Assembly: GCA_021613535.1 (NCBI GenBank)
Contig: CP075492.1
Coordinates: 992,001-1,056,000 of the forward strand
Direction of reading: 5' to 3'
From: Adineta vaga
Taxonomy: Eukaryota > Rotifera
Length of the DNA: 64,000 bases
Made by a program: the position numbers and the translations under genes
Notes under the pieces: model-generated
What the model was told of the DNA's origin: nothing
The model's database searches: none
The model's input: only the letters and a program-made list of their open reading frames with translations
Shown here: positions 49,353 to 57,971 of the stretch, piece by piece
Position numbering within the stretch: position 1 is the first letter of the stretch
Layout: the number at the start of each line of letters is the position of its first letter

Positions 49353-49594
49353 ATGCTGTACTTAAGAAAATAACTCTTTTATATCTCTTTGAATATCTTA
49401 TTGTCGAGATTTTTTTCCAGATTTGACTACTAATTCACTTTTCTTCTTTAGTATTTCATTCAAGATTATTTCTTTTTTTTATCTAAATCTAAATAAACCT
49501 TCTATCTTTTCAATGAAAATACTTACAAAGCATCTTGAAGAGTGAGTGTGGGTGAAGAAAAGAGTATTACCCACATCCCTCATCCAAATTTGCT
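49353..49594. other. Spacer with hairpin element
   Basis: 3' flank of the Hint gene (an AATAAA-like motif at 49491-49496) and then the hairpin at 49531-49590. Confidence 0.4.
49531..49590. repeat. Telomere-like hairpin element
   Basis: CATCTTGAAGAGTGAGTGTG, then GGTGAAGAAAAGAGTATTAC, then CCACATCCCTCATCCAAA. Its spacer GAAGAAAAGAGTATTACCC is the best copy of the family spacer. Directly precedes a truncated esterase. Confidence 0.8.
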
Positions 49595-50341
49595 ATGTTT
49601 ATTGCAGGAGGTTTTGAACCAGGATGGCAAATAAGAAATTTAAGTCAAACTGTTTTATCTCAATGGGTTGAATCCTATTCTAAGGGGCAATCCTCATATT
49701 TAAATGCTAATTATAATCCATACAATGCTCCTGGTTTACCACCCATATTAATTGATTATTATGGTCTAACTGATGCATTATCAACGTGTATATTTCAATG
49801 TCCTGTCCGTCGAATAGCAGCTTATTTAGCGAATAATGGAAGTGGATCTGTATATTTGTATTCTTTTAATTATATTCCATTATCATCTCATTTTGCGGAT
49901 TTATCGCAATCAGTTCATGGTCAAGAATTTCCATTTGTATTTAATACAGCTAATTCATCAGCATTCATACATATTATATTTCCGGTTAATACTTTCAATG
50001 AAAATGAACGATTATTCGCATCAGCAATGAGTTTACTTTGGATACGATTTGTTGTTAATGGAAATCCTAATACGCCATTGAATGTAGAAGGAACTAATCC
50101 ATTAATAACTAAGTTAAATCAACTTGGCGGTTGGCTAATGTACACAGGCGAAAAAATGACTAATATTTCTTCGTATTTAATATTTTCTAATATAGCAATG
50201 GGAAATAGTAATGCGACTATTAGTTTAGCAACAAGTGGTTATCATCAACCGACATGTACTGCATGGGATGAAATTGTACTTAATCCAACCATAATAAAAC
50301 GATGTAATATTGGTTATACAGCGGTACTGATTGTTCAATAG
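49595..50341 (+). pseudogene. Carboxylesterase (alpha/beta hydrolase) C-terminal fragment
   Basis: The 248-codon frame matches the C-terminal half of carboxyl/cholinesterases. It reads LIDYYGLTDALSTCIFQCPV, then RRIAAYLANNGSGSVYLYSF, then QSVHGQEFPFVFNTANSS, in which the His of VHGQE is the catalytic triad His. NENERLFASAMSLLWIRFVVNGNPN is the usual C-terminal helix. The N-terminal half with the oxyanion hole and the nucleophile elbow GESAG is absent; immediately upstream is a telomere-like hairpin (49531-49590). The 5' truncation at the hairpin makes this a non-functional fragment despite its open frame. Confidence 0.8.
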
Positions 50342-50530
50342 ATAGTGGTAGTAGATTAACTCTAGTTTCATTGCTACTTTTCAGTTTGGCTCTTACATAT
50401 ATTATGAACATTATTTTTGAATAATTATGGAACTAGATCTTTTGCAACTTTTGAAAATGTGTTTTTTCTCTCATTTAGATGAAGTATTTTTAAGTTTTTC
50501 ATCCTCAGCTGAAAGGTATTAGAGAGGTAC
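50342..50530. other. Spacer
   Basis: Short AT-rich region between the esterase remnant and the next hairpin. The first frame contains a hydrophobic stretch (SLLLFSLALTYIMNIIF) that could be a remnant of a C-terminal GPI or TM segment of the esterase, but is out of frame. Confidence 0.3.
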
Positions 50531-50592
50531 CATCTTGAGGGCGTGGGTGTGGACAGACAAGAAACACCCATACCCACCCACACCCACACCCA
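50531..50592. repeat. Telomere-like hairpin element
   Basis: ATCTTGAGGGCGTGGGTGTG, then GACAGACAAGAAACACCC, then ATACCCACCCACACCCACAC. Right arm extended by extra CACCCA units. Directly precedes a truncated GPCR. Confidence 0.8.
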
Positions 50593-50599
50593 AGCTATC

Positions 50600-51024
50600 T
50601 CGACGAATTATAATTATTTTTCTTCTATTTGGTCAATTCATGGTACAATTGCTTCGCTATTTTACGAAATAACACTAATACGAAGTTCTTCATCGAATGC
50701 AATTTATGATACAATATATGTTATAGTTATTAATGGTTGTATTTCAATCTTTATCATAAGTATATTTGGATGGTTATAGCTAATAGAAATATTCGTCAAA
50801 CACAAGTTCTTGCTAATAGACAAGTAGATCGTCAATTGACGAAAATGATTTTAATGCAATCGATTTTAATTGCAGTTAGTAATATAATATATGAGATTAA
50901 TAGTATTTATCGTTTTATTACTAGTGGAATTACTAAAGATATCGATAAACAAATCAAAGAGAATTTTGTTACAACAATCATGACAAGTATATCGTATTTT
51001 CATCCGATTGTATGCATAGAATGA
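50600..51024 (+). pseudogene. GPCR fragment (about TM4-TM7)
   Basis: First frame: SIWSIHGTIASLFYEITLIR, then SSSSNAIYDTIYVIVINGCI, then SIFIISIFGWL and TAG (50777-50779), which is extracellular loop 2 and TM5. A one-base shift then gives ANRNIRQTQVLANRQVDRQL followed by TKMILMQSILIAVSNIIYEI and ENFVTTIMTSISYFHPIVC, which is intracellular loop 3, TM6 and TM7. No TM1-TM3. The 5' end coincides with a telomere-like hairpin. Dead fragment of the same orphan GPCR class. Confidence 0.7.
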
Positions 51025-51221
51025 TAAACAGCGATTATTATTTTATCGAAGATACAATCAAATAAATATAACTCAGAATTAACCATAAGAAAAATAAAAC
51101 ATGCTATGAATATAATAAGTGCACTACTCACATCCTTATTATTCACATATGATCGAAGCTAACGGACAAACATTATTTATTGTAAACATTATATTGCTTT
51201 CGTCTTACCAACATTCGCCAT

Positions 51222-51341
51222 TCATATAGGCTGCCAAAATCTCCACCATGGAGCACCGAAGCCACCGTCGAAATGATTTTCAAGTTCATACTCAGCGAAA
51301 GCACCTAATCCAGCATCAAAAAATGGGTGATGATGAGACAT
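51222..51341 (-). CDS. Candidate 39-residue small protein
   Basis: ATG at 51341-51339 and TGA at 51224-51222 bound 39 codons: MSHHHPFFDAGLGAFAEYEL, then ENHFDGGFGAPWWRFWQPI. The sequence is His-, Gly-, Phe- and Trp-rich, quite unlike the Asn/Ile/Lys-rich translations of AT-rich non-coding DNA nearby, and GC content rises across it. No signal peptide. It lies between a dead GPCR and a dead GNAT gene. Unknown function; could be a small peptide gene or a conserved gene fragment. Confidence 0.45.
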   Translation of the reverse strand: MSHHHPFFDAGLGAFAEYELENHFDGGFGAPWWRFWQPI

Positions 51342-51538
51342 TGTATTGATAATTGTTTAATAGTCATCGAATTAAATAGGAGTATTATTAACAAAAAAAA
51401 CTTTGCTCGTTGTGTTTATGTGTTTATATGTTTATTATGCGAATGAGATAGTCGAGAAGATAGGCGCAAGAAAAAAAAGTTCGAAGAACGTTGACACTGA
51501 TAAAAGGGTTCTCTTTTGCTAGCGATAAACGACACAAA

Positions 51539-52494
51539 ATGACTACACTCATCGAGTATCGCCCTGTTAGCATAAACGAACAACAACAAGCCATCGACTT
51601 ATGGCATAAAATATTTATTCAGTTTCCAGCAGGGTTCTTTTCACGCTACTATTCATCAGCGGCACCATCTTATCAATATGGTGATACATTAGGTGCTTGA
51701 TGTAATGGGTCTCTTGTCAGCACTGTACATATCTGTCGATTAACGTTATTTAATGGTAATGAAACATATGTGTGTGGTGGTATTGCTTGTGTAGTCACAT
51801 TACCTGAGTATAGGAAACGTGGTATTTCTCGCTATTTGTTAGAACCAGCATTTGATAAAATGAAAAATGAAGGTTTTCATCTATCCATACTGAACAGTCT
51901 TCGAAATTCACGTTATAAGTGTATCGGTTTTCAGGAATGTAGTTTAAGCAGACGGCTTTTAATTGATTTAAATGAAAATACTGACCAGGCATCTACTTCA
52001 CCTGATTGTGATTGGAAAACGGCTCAAGTTGATGAAGAAATTATTAATATTTACGCTAAACAATCAAGACATTTTCAGCTTGATCGCTCTCGTGAGTATT
52101 TTGAAGGGTGGGTCAATTGAAATTGGCAACAAGATAAAGCTATTCTTCATGTCATACCTGAAGAAGAAGGTTATATTGTCTTGAGCAAAAGCAATGATGA
52201 TTGTGTCTGTTCTGTATCTGAATGGCAAGCTAACAATCGAGAGATTGAAGAACAATTATTAGTAAGAGCATCATGTAAAGCTCAACAATTAAATTCAAAA
52301 CAAATTCGATTAGCAGCAACTCCGATTTTCATTGATCAACGATGGATTGAAAAAATCTGGGTAAAATTGTGACGATTGATGAGGATGGAATAACTATGAT
52401 TCGTAATATTAATCTCACAATCGATCAATTTGAAAAAATTAAAGCATTCTACACAACTGGTGAAGCAATTATGTGGCCTGCTGATTATTTTTAA
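51539..52494 (+). pseudogene. GNAT acetyltransferase (Eis-like), disrupted
   Basis: ATG at 51539 (MTTLIEYRPVSINEQQQAID). The GNAT core is clear: NGSLVSTVHICRLTLFNGNE, then CGGIACVVTLPEYRKRGISR, the V-x-x-x-P-x-x-R-x-R/G-x-G acetyl-CoA loop, then SILNSLRNSRYKCIGFQEC. A C-terminal half follows, ending FEKIKAFYTTGEAIMWPADY and F, of the Eis/SCP2-like two-domain type. Disruptions: TGA at 51698-51700 (between GA and CNGS), TGA at 52118-52120 (between WVN and NWQQ), both where Trp would fit, and a one-base frameshift near 52365 before TIDEDGITMIRN. Stop at 52492-52494. The decay is light, so loss was recent or some changes are assembly errors. Confidence 0.75.
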
Positions 52495-52906
52495 ATAACA
52501 AGTTTTATTTCTTTTTTGTTTCTTTTCAAATGAATAATAGATTCTAATCATTGAGTGTTTACTTTTGGAAATTATTAGTACGAAATTTCAAACCCATCAC
52601 GTACAAGTGGCGATCTACATTTCAACATTTGCCAAAATATTTTGCACGCTGTAAAAAGTCTGTACAACAGCTAACAAATCTGGCAGGTTAGCCATGTGCG
52701 TAAACAGAGATGCTTATGATTACGGTATGCTGACGATGCAATTTTCTTCCTCTCGTTCTATTTCATTCGATCGTCGTCAATAAACGACAAAAGATTTCTC
52801 AACACTAGCAACCTGCCTGAGCTCGTTTCCCCTACCGAAAAGAAAAGGTATGTAGACATGATCTTATTGTTGTCACTACTGATCGATTCTTTCCATCAGG
52901 TAACCG
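52495..52906. other. Intergenic, promoter side of the ART-TPR gene
   Basis: No ORF with a domain. Slightly higher GC than surroundings at 52600-52860. No hairpin element. Confidence 0.35.
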
Positions 52907-54964
52907 ATGGGTAAAAAAAGTTCAAAATTAGCCATAAAACAATCCTGGACACAAGTGAATGAAGCTTCAAATAAAATCGAATTACAAAAAGCTTCAGAAA
53001 TTCACATCGTTGAAAACTTCGTTATTGTTTGGTTAGATGCAAATATCGATGAATCTTCAAGAGATTTCCAAAATTCAATTAAGCAACTTCGAAAAATTAT
53101 CAATTCGATCGCAACATTTACAGATGAAAATCAATGTATCCAATTCATCAGAGGAATTCAAGTCGAAAAAATCTTCCTAATTATGTCGGGTTCTCTCGGT
53201 GAACGAATTGTTTCTATTATCCATGAACTTATTCAACTCGATTCGGTCTATGTTTTTTGTCGTCAGAAATCTGTACATGAACAATGGGCAAAACATTATC
53301 ATAAAATTAAAGGTGTATTTACCGATATGAATCCCATTTGTCTTCGACTAAAAAAAGATGTCCAACAAACGAATAATGATCTAACATCAATAAGTATTGT
53401 ATCAAAATCAACAACAGTGAATTTAGATACACTCGATCCGTTATTTATGTATTCCAAATTAATCAAAGAAATTATTCTGGAAACGAAATATGATAAAAAG
53501 GTACCAGAAGAATTCATTGTGTTTTGTCGCGAACTGTATGCGGATAATAGCGATGTGGAAAAAGACATCGAAGTGTTTAAGGGAACCTATAGTTCACGTA
53601 AATCTATTGAATGGTACACTCGGGAGTCTTTCATCTATCCGATGCTCAATAGAGCATTGAGAACATTAGATATTGAAATTATTGATCAAATGGGCTTTTA
53701 TATTCGAGATCTTCTTGAGCAAATTAAACAAATTTATTTAGAAACAAATCCCAAATCTTTATTTATCGTCTGGCGTGGACAAGGTATATCAATTGAAGAT
53801 TTCAAAAAATTGCAAGCCAGTCAAGGTGGCCTCCTCACATTCAATAATTTCCTCTCAACAAGTACCGAACGATCTGTTTCCTTGAAGTTTGCTGAGCGTG
53901 CTCGAGAGAACAAAGAAATGAGAGCCATTCTATATCAAATTAAAATCGATCCATCAATTTCACGAACCTCATTTGCTAATTTACACAATATTGGCTCTTT
54001 TCAAGACGAAAAAGAAATTCTTTTCTCCATGCATACTGTATTTCGAATAGGTGAAATGGAGAAGATTTCCGATGATATATGTCAAGTCCATTTAACATTG
54101 ACCACAGACGACGATCCACAACTCAGACTTTTAACTGATTGTATGCGAAGAGAGATTAAAGGTGGAACGAATTTACACCGACTTGCCAATTTGATGTATA
54201 AGATGGGAAAGTTTGACAAGGCGAAAGAGATCTACAAGAAATTGCTGGATATGACATCCGACCATGATCATGAAGAAATGGCTTTTCTTCATAACCAACT
54301 TGGATCGATTGATTCTGAGAATGGCGCTTTGGAAAGCGCTCTCTCACATTACAAGGAATCACTTCGTTTGTACTCGATATGTCTATCGTCAGACAATCCT
54401 CGATTCTCTGCGACTTATTCCAATATAGGAATCATTTTTCAGAAACAAGGACAACTTAGTGTAGCGCTCGAATATTATCAGCGTGCTCTTCAGATCGATC
54501 TTGAAACTCCACATCCTAACCAGTGTAAGATTGCTACTCACTACAACAATATTGGTGGAGTACTTAAAGCTCAAGGTAAACTTGCTGAAGCCCTCAAAAA
54601 CTATGAAGATTCACTGAAAATTCGACTTGCTCAATATCCACCTGAACATCCGTCACTAGCTATTGCCTACAACAGTCTTGGTGGAATTCATTGTTCGATG
54701 AAAAATTACTCGAGTGCTCTTTCTTACTACGAAAAAACACGTGAAATTCGACAAAAATCTCTTCCACCCAATCATCCATCATTAGCCGTTACTTACAGTA
54801 ATATAGCTATGACGTTAGACGACCTTCATCGTTCGAAGGAAGCTATTGAATACGCAGAAAAAGCTGTTAATATTGCGAAGGCCAACTACGGTCCTGATCA
54901 TCCTCAAACACAAACATATGAGCGTCATCTTGCTAAACTTCGACAGAAAGTCGGAACACATTAG
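52907..54964 (+). CDS. Arginine-type ADP-ribosyltransferase with TPR repeats
   Basis: 685 codons in one exon, intact. The N-terminal domain (about residues 25-150: IHIVENFVIVWLDANIDESS, TFTDENQCIQFI) is a conserved module that I associate with rotifer ART proteins; its function is unknown. The ART domain is about residues 210-400. R290 is in VWRGQG, the S motif is FLSTST (residues 315-320), and the E-x-E is E368-K-E370 in FQDEKEILFS. This is the complete R-S-E arginine-specific active site, which transfers ADP-ribose from NAD+ to protein. Residues about 425-670 hold at least five 42-residue TPRs of kinesin-light-chain type (ATYSNIGIIFQKQGQLSVAL, YNNIGGVLKAQGKLAEALKN, YSNIAMTLDDL). The TPRs probably bring substrate proteins. 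No signal peptide, so likely cytosolic. A decayed paralogue lies at 39.0-41.5 kb. Confidence 0.88.
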   Translation: MGKKSSKLAIKQSWTQVNEASNKIELQKASEIHIVENFVIVWLDANIDESSRDFQNSIKQLRKIINSIATFTDENQCIQFIRGIQVEKIFLIMSGSLGERIVSIIHELIQLDSVYVFCRQKSVHEQWAKHYHKIKGVFTDMNPICLRLKKDVQQTNNDLTSISIVSKSTTVNLDTLDPLFMYSKLIKEIILETKYDKKVPEEFIVFCRELYADNSDVEKDIEVFKGTYSSRKSIEWYTRESFIYPMLNRALRTLDIEIIDQMGFYIRDLLEQIKQIYLETNPKSLFIVWRGQGISIEDFKKLQASQGGLLTFNNFLSTSTERSVSLKFAERARENKEMRAILYQIKIDPSISRTSFANLHNIGSFQDEKEILFSMHTVFRIGEMEKISDDICQVHLTLTTDDDPQLRLLTDCMRREIKGGTNLHRLANLMYKMGKFDKAKEIYKKLLDMTSDHDHEEMAFLHNQLGSIDSENGALESALSHYKESLRLYSICLSSDNPRFSATYSNIGIIFQKQGQLSVALEYYQRALQIDLETPHPNQCKIATHYNNIGGVLKAQGKLAEALKNYEDSLKIRLAQYPPEHPSLAIAYNSLGGIHCSMKNYSSALSYYEKTREIRQKSLPPNHPSLAVTYSNIAMTLDDLHRSKEAIEYAEKAVNIAKANYGPDHPQTQTYERHLAKLRQKVGTH

Positions 54965-55095
54965 GACACTTGAAATGGAACTTCTGTAATGACGAATCAG
55001 TTTAAACAAAATAAAGAAAAACGCAAGTGATGATATTTCATCATTCATCAAAGAGTTTTTGTGAATAATAATGATAGAGAGTGACATTATAAGTG

Positions 55096-55139
55096 CATGT
55101 GTGGGTGGGTGAATACAAGAGACTCCCATCCCCACTTAT
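55096..55139. repeat. Telomere-like hairpin element
   Basis: CATGTGTGGGTGGGTGAATA then CAAGAGACTCCCATCCCCAC. Short arms; left flank of a PiggyBac remnant. Confidence 0.65.
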
Positions 55140-55144
55140 CTCTT

Positions 55145-55363
55145 CATCATGATCAGACAATTGTCGATGAGGAAAAGAAGAAGCCAAAGTTTATTTTATA
55201 TTATAATGACACAAAAGGTGGTGTCAATCATATGGATCAGACGGTTCAAACATATTCTTGTAAACCAAAGACAAAACGATGGCCAATGACTTTCCTTTTC
55301 AGCATACTTGATGCTGGTGCTCTTGCTGCTTTTGTGGTATGGACAACAAAAAATCCTAAATAG
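55145..55363 (+). pseudogene. PiggyBac transposase C-terminal fragment
   Basis: Reads TIVDEEKKKPKFILYYNDTK, then GGVNHMDQTVQTYSCKPKTK, then RWPMTFLFSILDAGALAAFV and VWTTKNPK with a stop. This is the C-terminal part of the PiggyBac (DDE_Tnp_1_7) core: the D of the N-x-x-K-G-G-V-D/N-x-x-D-Q block is the last catalytic Asp, followed by the RRWP motif. The rest of the transposase is missing. It is framed by telomere-like hairpins at 55096-55139 and 55387-55447. Confidence 0.85.
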
Positions 55364-55386
55364 AACGAAAAAAAAACTACCGTCGA

Positions 55387-55447
55387 CATGGGTGTGGGTG
55401 AGGGTATGGGTGATGAAGATATATCCAGACACACATCCACACCCTCA
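55387..55447. repeat. Telomere-like hairpin element
   Basis: CATGGGTGTGGGTGAGGGTA, then TGGGTGATGAAGATATATCC, then AGACACACATCCACACCCTC and AATA. Right flank of the PiggyBac remnant. Confidence 0.8.
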
Positions 55448-56232
55448 ATAAAAAAACTTTTTGTCGATAAGAGAAGAGAAAAGCAATAATGCCATTATTT
55501 GCTTTGAGCAATTCAGTAGAGAATTATATACTTGAAAAGCAAATTCTCTCACTGGGAAAAAGTGAGATACTACTGACGACAGAGTTAGTACATAAGTATT
55601 CATATTCACGTCTATCATTTTATTTCATTAAGTGCTGCTTGGAAAAAAACAGAAACGTAAGTATTAAAAGTAGATGTCTTTCTTTTTACAAGATTTAAAA
55701 GAATCATGACATACAACACAAAAGTAACGATACTATATACTGACTCGCATTTTTCTTTGACATGAAAGAATAAATGTTACGATTCAGTAAGAAAAAGAAT
55801 TCTTAGATCAGATATTTTTCAATACGAGAGCGACTCCACGTGTCATTGTTTATGTACATATATCTTTGATAAGCACATATAAAAAAAAGAATTTTTTACT
55901 TTTATATTGTGCGTGATTCATATGTTAGGAAATGAAATAAAGAAAAAGAAAAAAAGTGATACAATAGCGTAGTCAATGTGCAATTTTTAAATTAATACGT
56001 CAGAAACATTTTGATACAAATCAGTTAAGTACAACTAAACATTAATGTATAAGATGTTTTAGTCGATTGTATCGCTATTTGTTTTTTTTTTGTAATTAGA
56101 AAATTTTCTCAAACACTAAATATATAGACAAGTACTGATTATTAAAATACGATGCTGCTGGTTGAAATATTTTAAATATTCGCTTTGTATTTCTTATAGA
56201 ATAACTTTTAAAATAAGACACTTCTTACGGAA
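55448..56232. other. Intergenic; weak ORF at 55489-55698
   Basis: The ORF at 55489 (MPLFALSNSVENYILEKQIL) ends at a GTAAGT-like donor near 55660 and might be an exon, but no domain or partner exon was recognised. The rest is AT-rich without signals. Confidence 0.3.
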
Positions 56233-56622
56233 ATGGCGTCTTCAACTGATCCGTCAATTTGGTCAACTGTCGATGTGATAGAATGGTTACGCAAATGCAA
56301 TCTAGAACAATATATGCATCATCGTTTCAAGGTTTAACTTAAGCGTTTTAAAAATAAAAAAAACAAACATCTTTTATGTTTGACTATTGTTAGAAAATGA
56401 CGTAGATGGTAGTCTACTTCTGGACGATGGATTTGATGATAACATGATCAAAGAACTAATCCCAATTTTGAAGCATAGAGTATTATTTAATAAGGAAAGA
56501 AAGAAATTAAAGTTATAATTTTTCATTTATAAATTTTTGCCAATTTAAAAACTTTATAGGGAAGTAATCGTATCGCGCACTGTTGAATTCGACAATCATG
56601 TTGCTGTACCTGAAATTCAGGT
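56233..56622 (+). pseudogene. SAM-domain gene fragment
   Basis: Exon 1 (56233-56331) reads MASSTDPSIWSTVDVIEWLR, then KCNLEQYMHHRFK. The next segment, after an acceptor at 56393, gives ENDVDGSLLLDDGFDDNMIK, then ELIPILKHRVLFNKERKKLK. Together these make a full SAM domain (W...V..WL....L..Y...F..N.IDG..LL.L.D...KEL.I). A third piece after ACTTTATAG reads EVIVSRTVEFDNHVAVPEIQ, with a GTAAGG donor at its end. The joint of exons 1 and 2 needs one more nucleotide than the GT-AG splice (donor GTTTAA) provides, so either a base is lost or the gene is broken. No downstream exons were found before the GPCR on the other strand. Confidence 0.55.
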
Positions 56623-57002
56623 AAGGGTATTCATACTATGTACGATAAGGTAACTTCCATTGCGTTGATCAGCATCATCTGGTGAGATATGATAGTAGAT
56701 TTGGTGTAGATTCCACATAGTGATGTCAACAGATGAAAGCGTTCTAAAATGGAATCTCATTATAGTAGATCAATAACTTCTCAGATCGATCAATTCGATG
56801 ATCCGACAATATCCTATCGGATCCAATATCGGATTTGTCAACCTGGGTGTTTATTTCTATTAGTCACATAACTGTTATCAATATACCCATTGGAATCCGA
56901 GAAAATTTTAAAAACTATTTTTTTTCTATTAATCATAAAGTGATTTCAATTTCTTTAAAAATTCTATGATTAAAGGTGTATGTGTACGATAGACGTTTTC
57001 CG
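56623..57002. other. Convergent spacer
   Basis: Between the SAM fragment and the 3' end of the minus-strand GPCR. It contains a short inverted word pair (ATCCGACAATATCCTATCGG, ATCCAATATCGGAT) near 56800-56836; no gene seen. Confidence 0.35.
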
Positions 57003-57971
57003 CTATGTTATAAATGTTGGTCTTCCTTGGTGTAATTGTGCCATTTCAATAGCCGGTTGGATGCGACGATTTCGAACGGAAAATAAACCTTTGATATTGT
57101 TACGAAATGATCTTGATGCAAATATGTAAGTATAGAAAGAGGCCCCAAAAGTACTAAAACTAAATAAACCTAGAATAGACGATAATAAGTTTTCTTGTGC
57201 TTGTCGAATAACACTTTTTGATACAGTTCTTGTCGATAGAGTATATATTTGATTGAATAAATTAGGTATTGTGGTCAGAAGAACTATAATAACTTGAGAA
57301 ATTAACATACGAGCTAAATTTTGATATAGATCTCCACGTTGTCCTAAACCATTCCGAACATTGTGCCATGTAAGCACTGATGATATTGTTAAAACAATAA
57401 CGGGTATTGAACTATAAATAATAAGACCTGTATAGGCAGTGAAATTGATATTAGTCGTAGTACAGATAGTAACATTTGCTGAGTTGGTTATATGTGTATA
57501 GAAGATGAATAATGGAATGAACATTAAATCGACAAGTAGTAACATTGAAAAAACAACTAATATGGCCAATTTACGAGTGATTAAATGACGTAAACGCACA
57601 ATAGGTGATGTAAATAGATATTGATTGAGGGCAGCTACACCAAGACTATTCAAAGCAATAGTACCACTTGTAAGGCCAACATAATATCGTAATTTACAAA
57701 GAAAAATCGATGAACTTAATGGATCATAACCACTAATTCGAAATATTAATTGAGGTAATAAAGCAAAGGTTAGAGTCAATTGACTGAAAATAAAAGATGT
57801 TACAAGAAAAATTGAAATTGGTAATTTATTAAATTGTGGGAGATGAATAAAAGCAAATAAATCAAGAAGATTGCCTATGGTTCCAAAAATAATTATTACC
57901 AATCCACCAGATGCAAAAATAAGTCGTGAGATAAAAGAGAGACGAGCGATTTCGTCAGACGAATCCGACAT
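57003..57971 (-). CDS. Rhodopsin-like 7TM receptor (GPCR)
   Basis: 322 codons in a single exon, intact. TM1 is FASGGLVIIIFGTIGNLLDL with the conserved GN. TM2 is ISIFLVTSFIFSQLTLTFAL. TM3 has CKLRYYVGLTSGTIALNSLG and VAALNQYLF in the DRY position (NQY). TM4 is LAILVVFSMLLLVDLMFIPL. Loop 2 has VTICTTTNINFT, with a Cys to pair with TM3 and N-glycosylation sequons. TM5 is LIIYSSIPVIVLTISSVLTW, TM6 is MLISQVIIVLLTTIPNLFNQ and TM7 is FSFSTFGASFYTYIFASRSF. The tail is basic and ends GRPTFIT. Same orphan class as the 25.7-kb and 46.3-kb receptors but quite divergent from both. Confidence 0.85.
   Translation of the reverse strand: MSDSSDEIARLSFISRLIFASGGLVIIIFGTIGNLLDLFAFIHLPQFNKLPISIFLVTSFIFSQLTLTFALLPQLIFRISGYDPLSSSIFLCKLRYYVGLTSGTIALNSLGVAALNQYLFTSPIVRLRHLITRKLAILVVFSMLLLVDLMFIPLFIFYTHITNSANVTICTTTNINFTAYTGLIIYSSIPVIVLTISSVLTWHNVRNGLGQRGDLYQNLARMLISQVIIVLLTTIPNLFNQIYTLSTRTVSKSVIRQAQENLLSSILGLFSFSTFGASFYTYIFASRSFRNNIKGLFSVRNRRIQPAIEMAQLHQGRPTFIT

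Noticed and set aside
51539-52494. UGA recoded as Trp or Sec in the GNAT gene
   Set aside because: The same gene also has a frameshift, the intact genes in the window use TGG normally, and no SECIS-like structure was apparent. Decay is simpler.
54815-55440. Minus-strand ORFs opposite the ART-TPR 3' end and PiggyBac remnant
   Set aside because: Antisense shadows of recognised coding sequence and of hairpin repeats.
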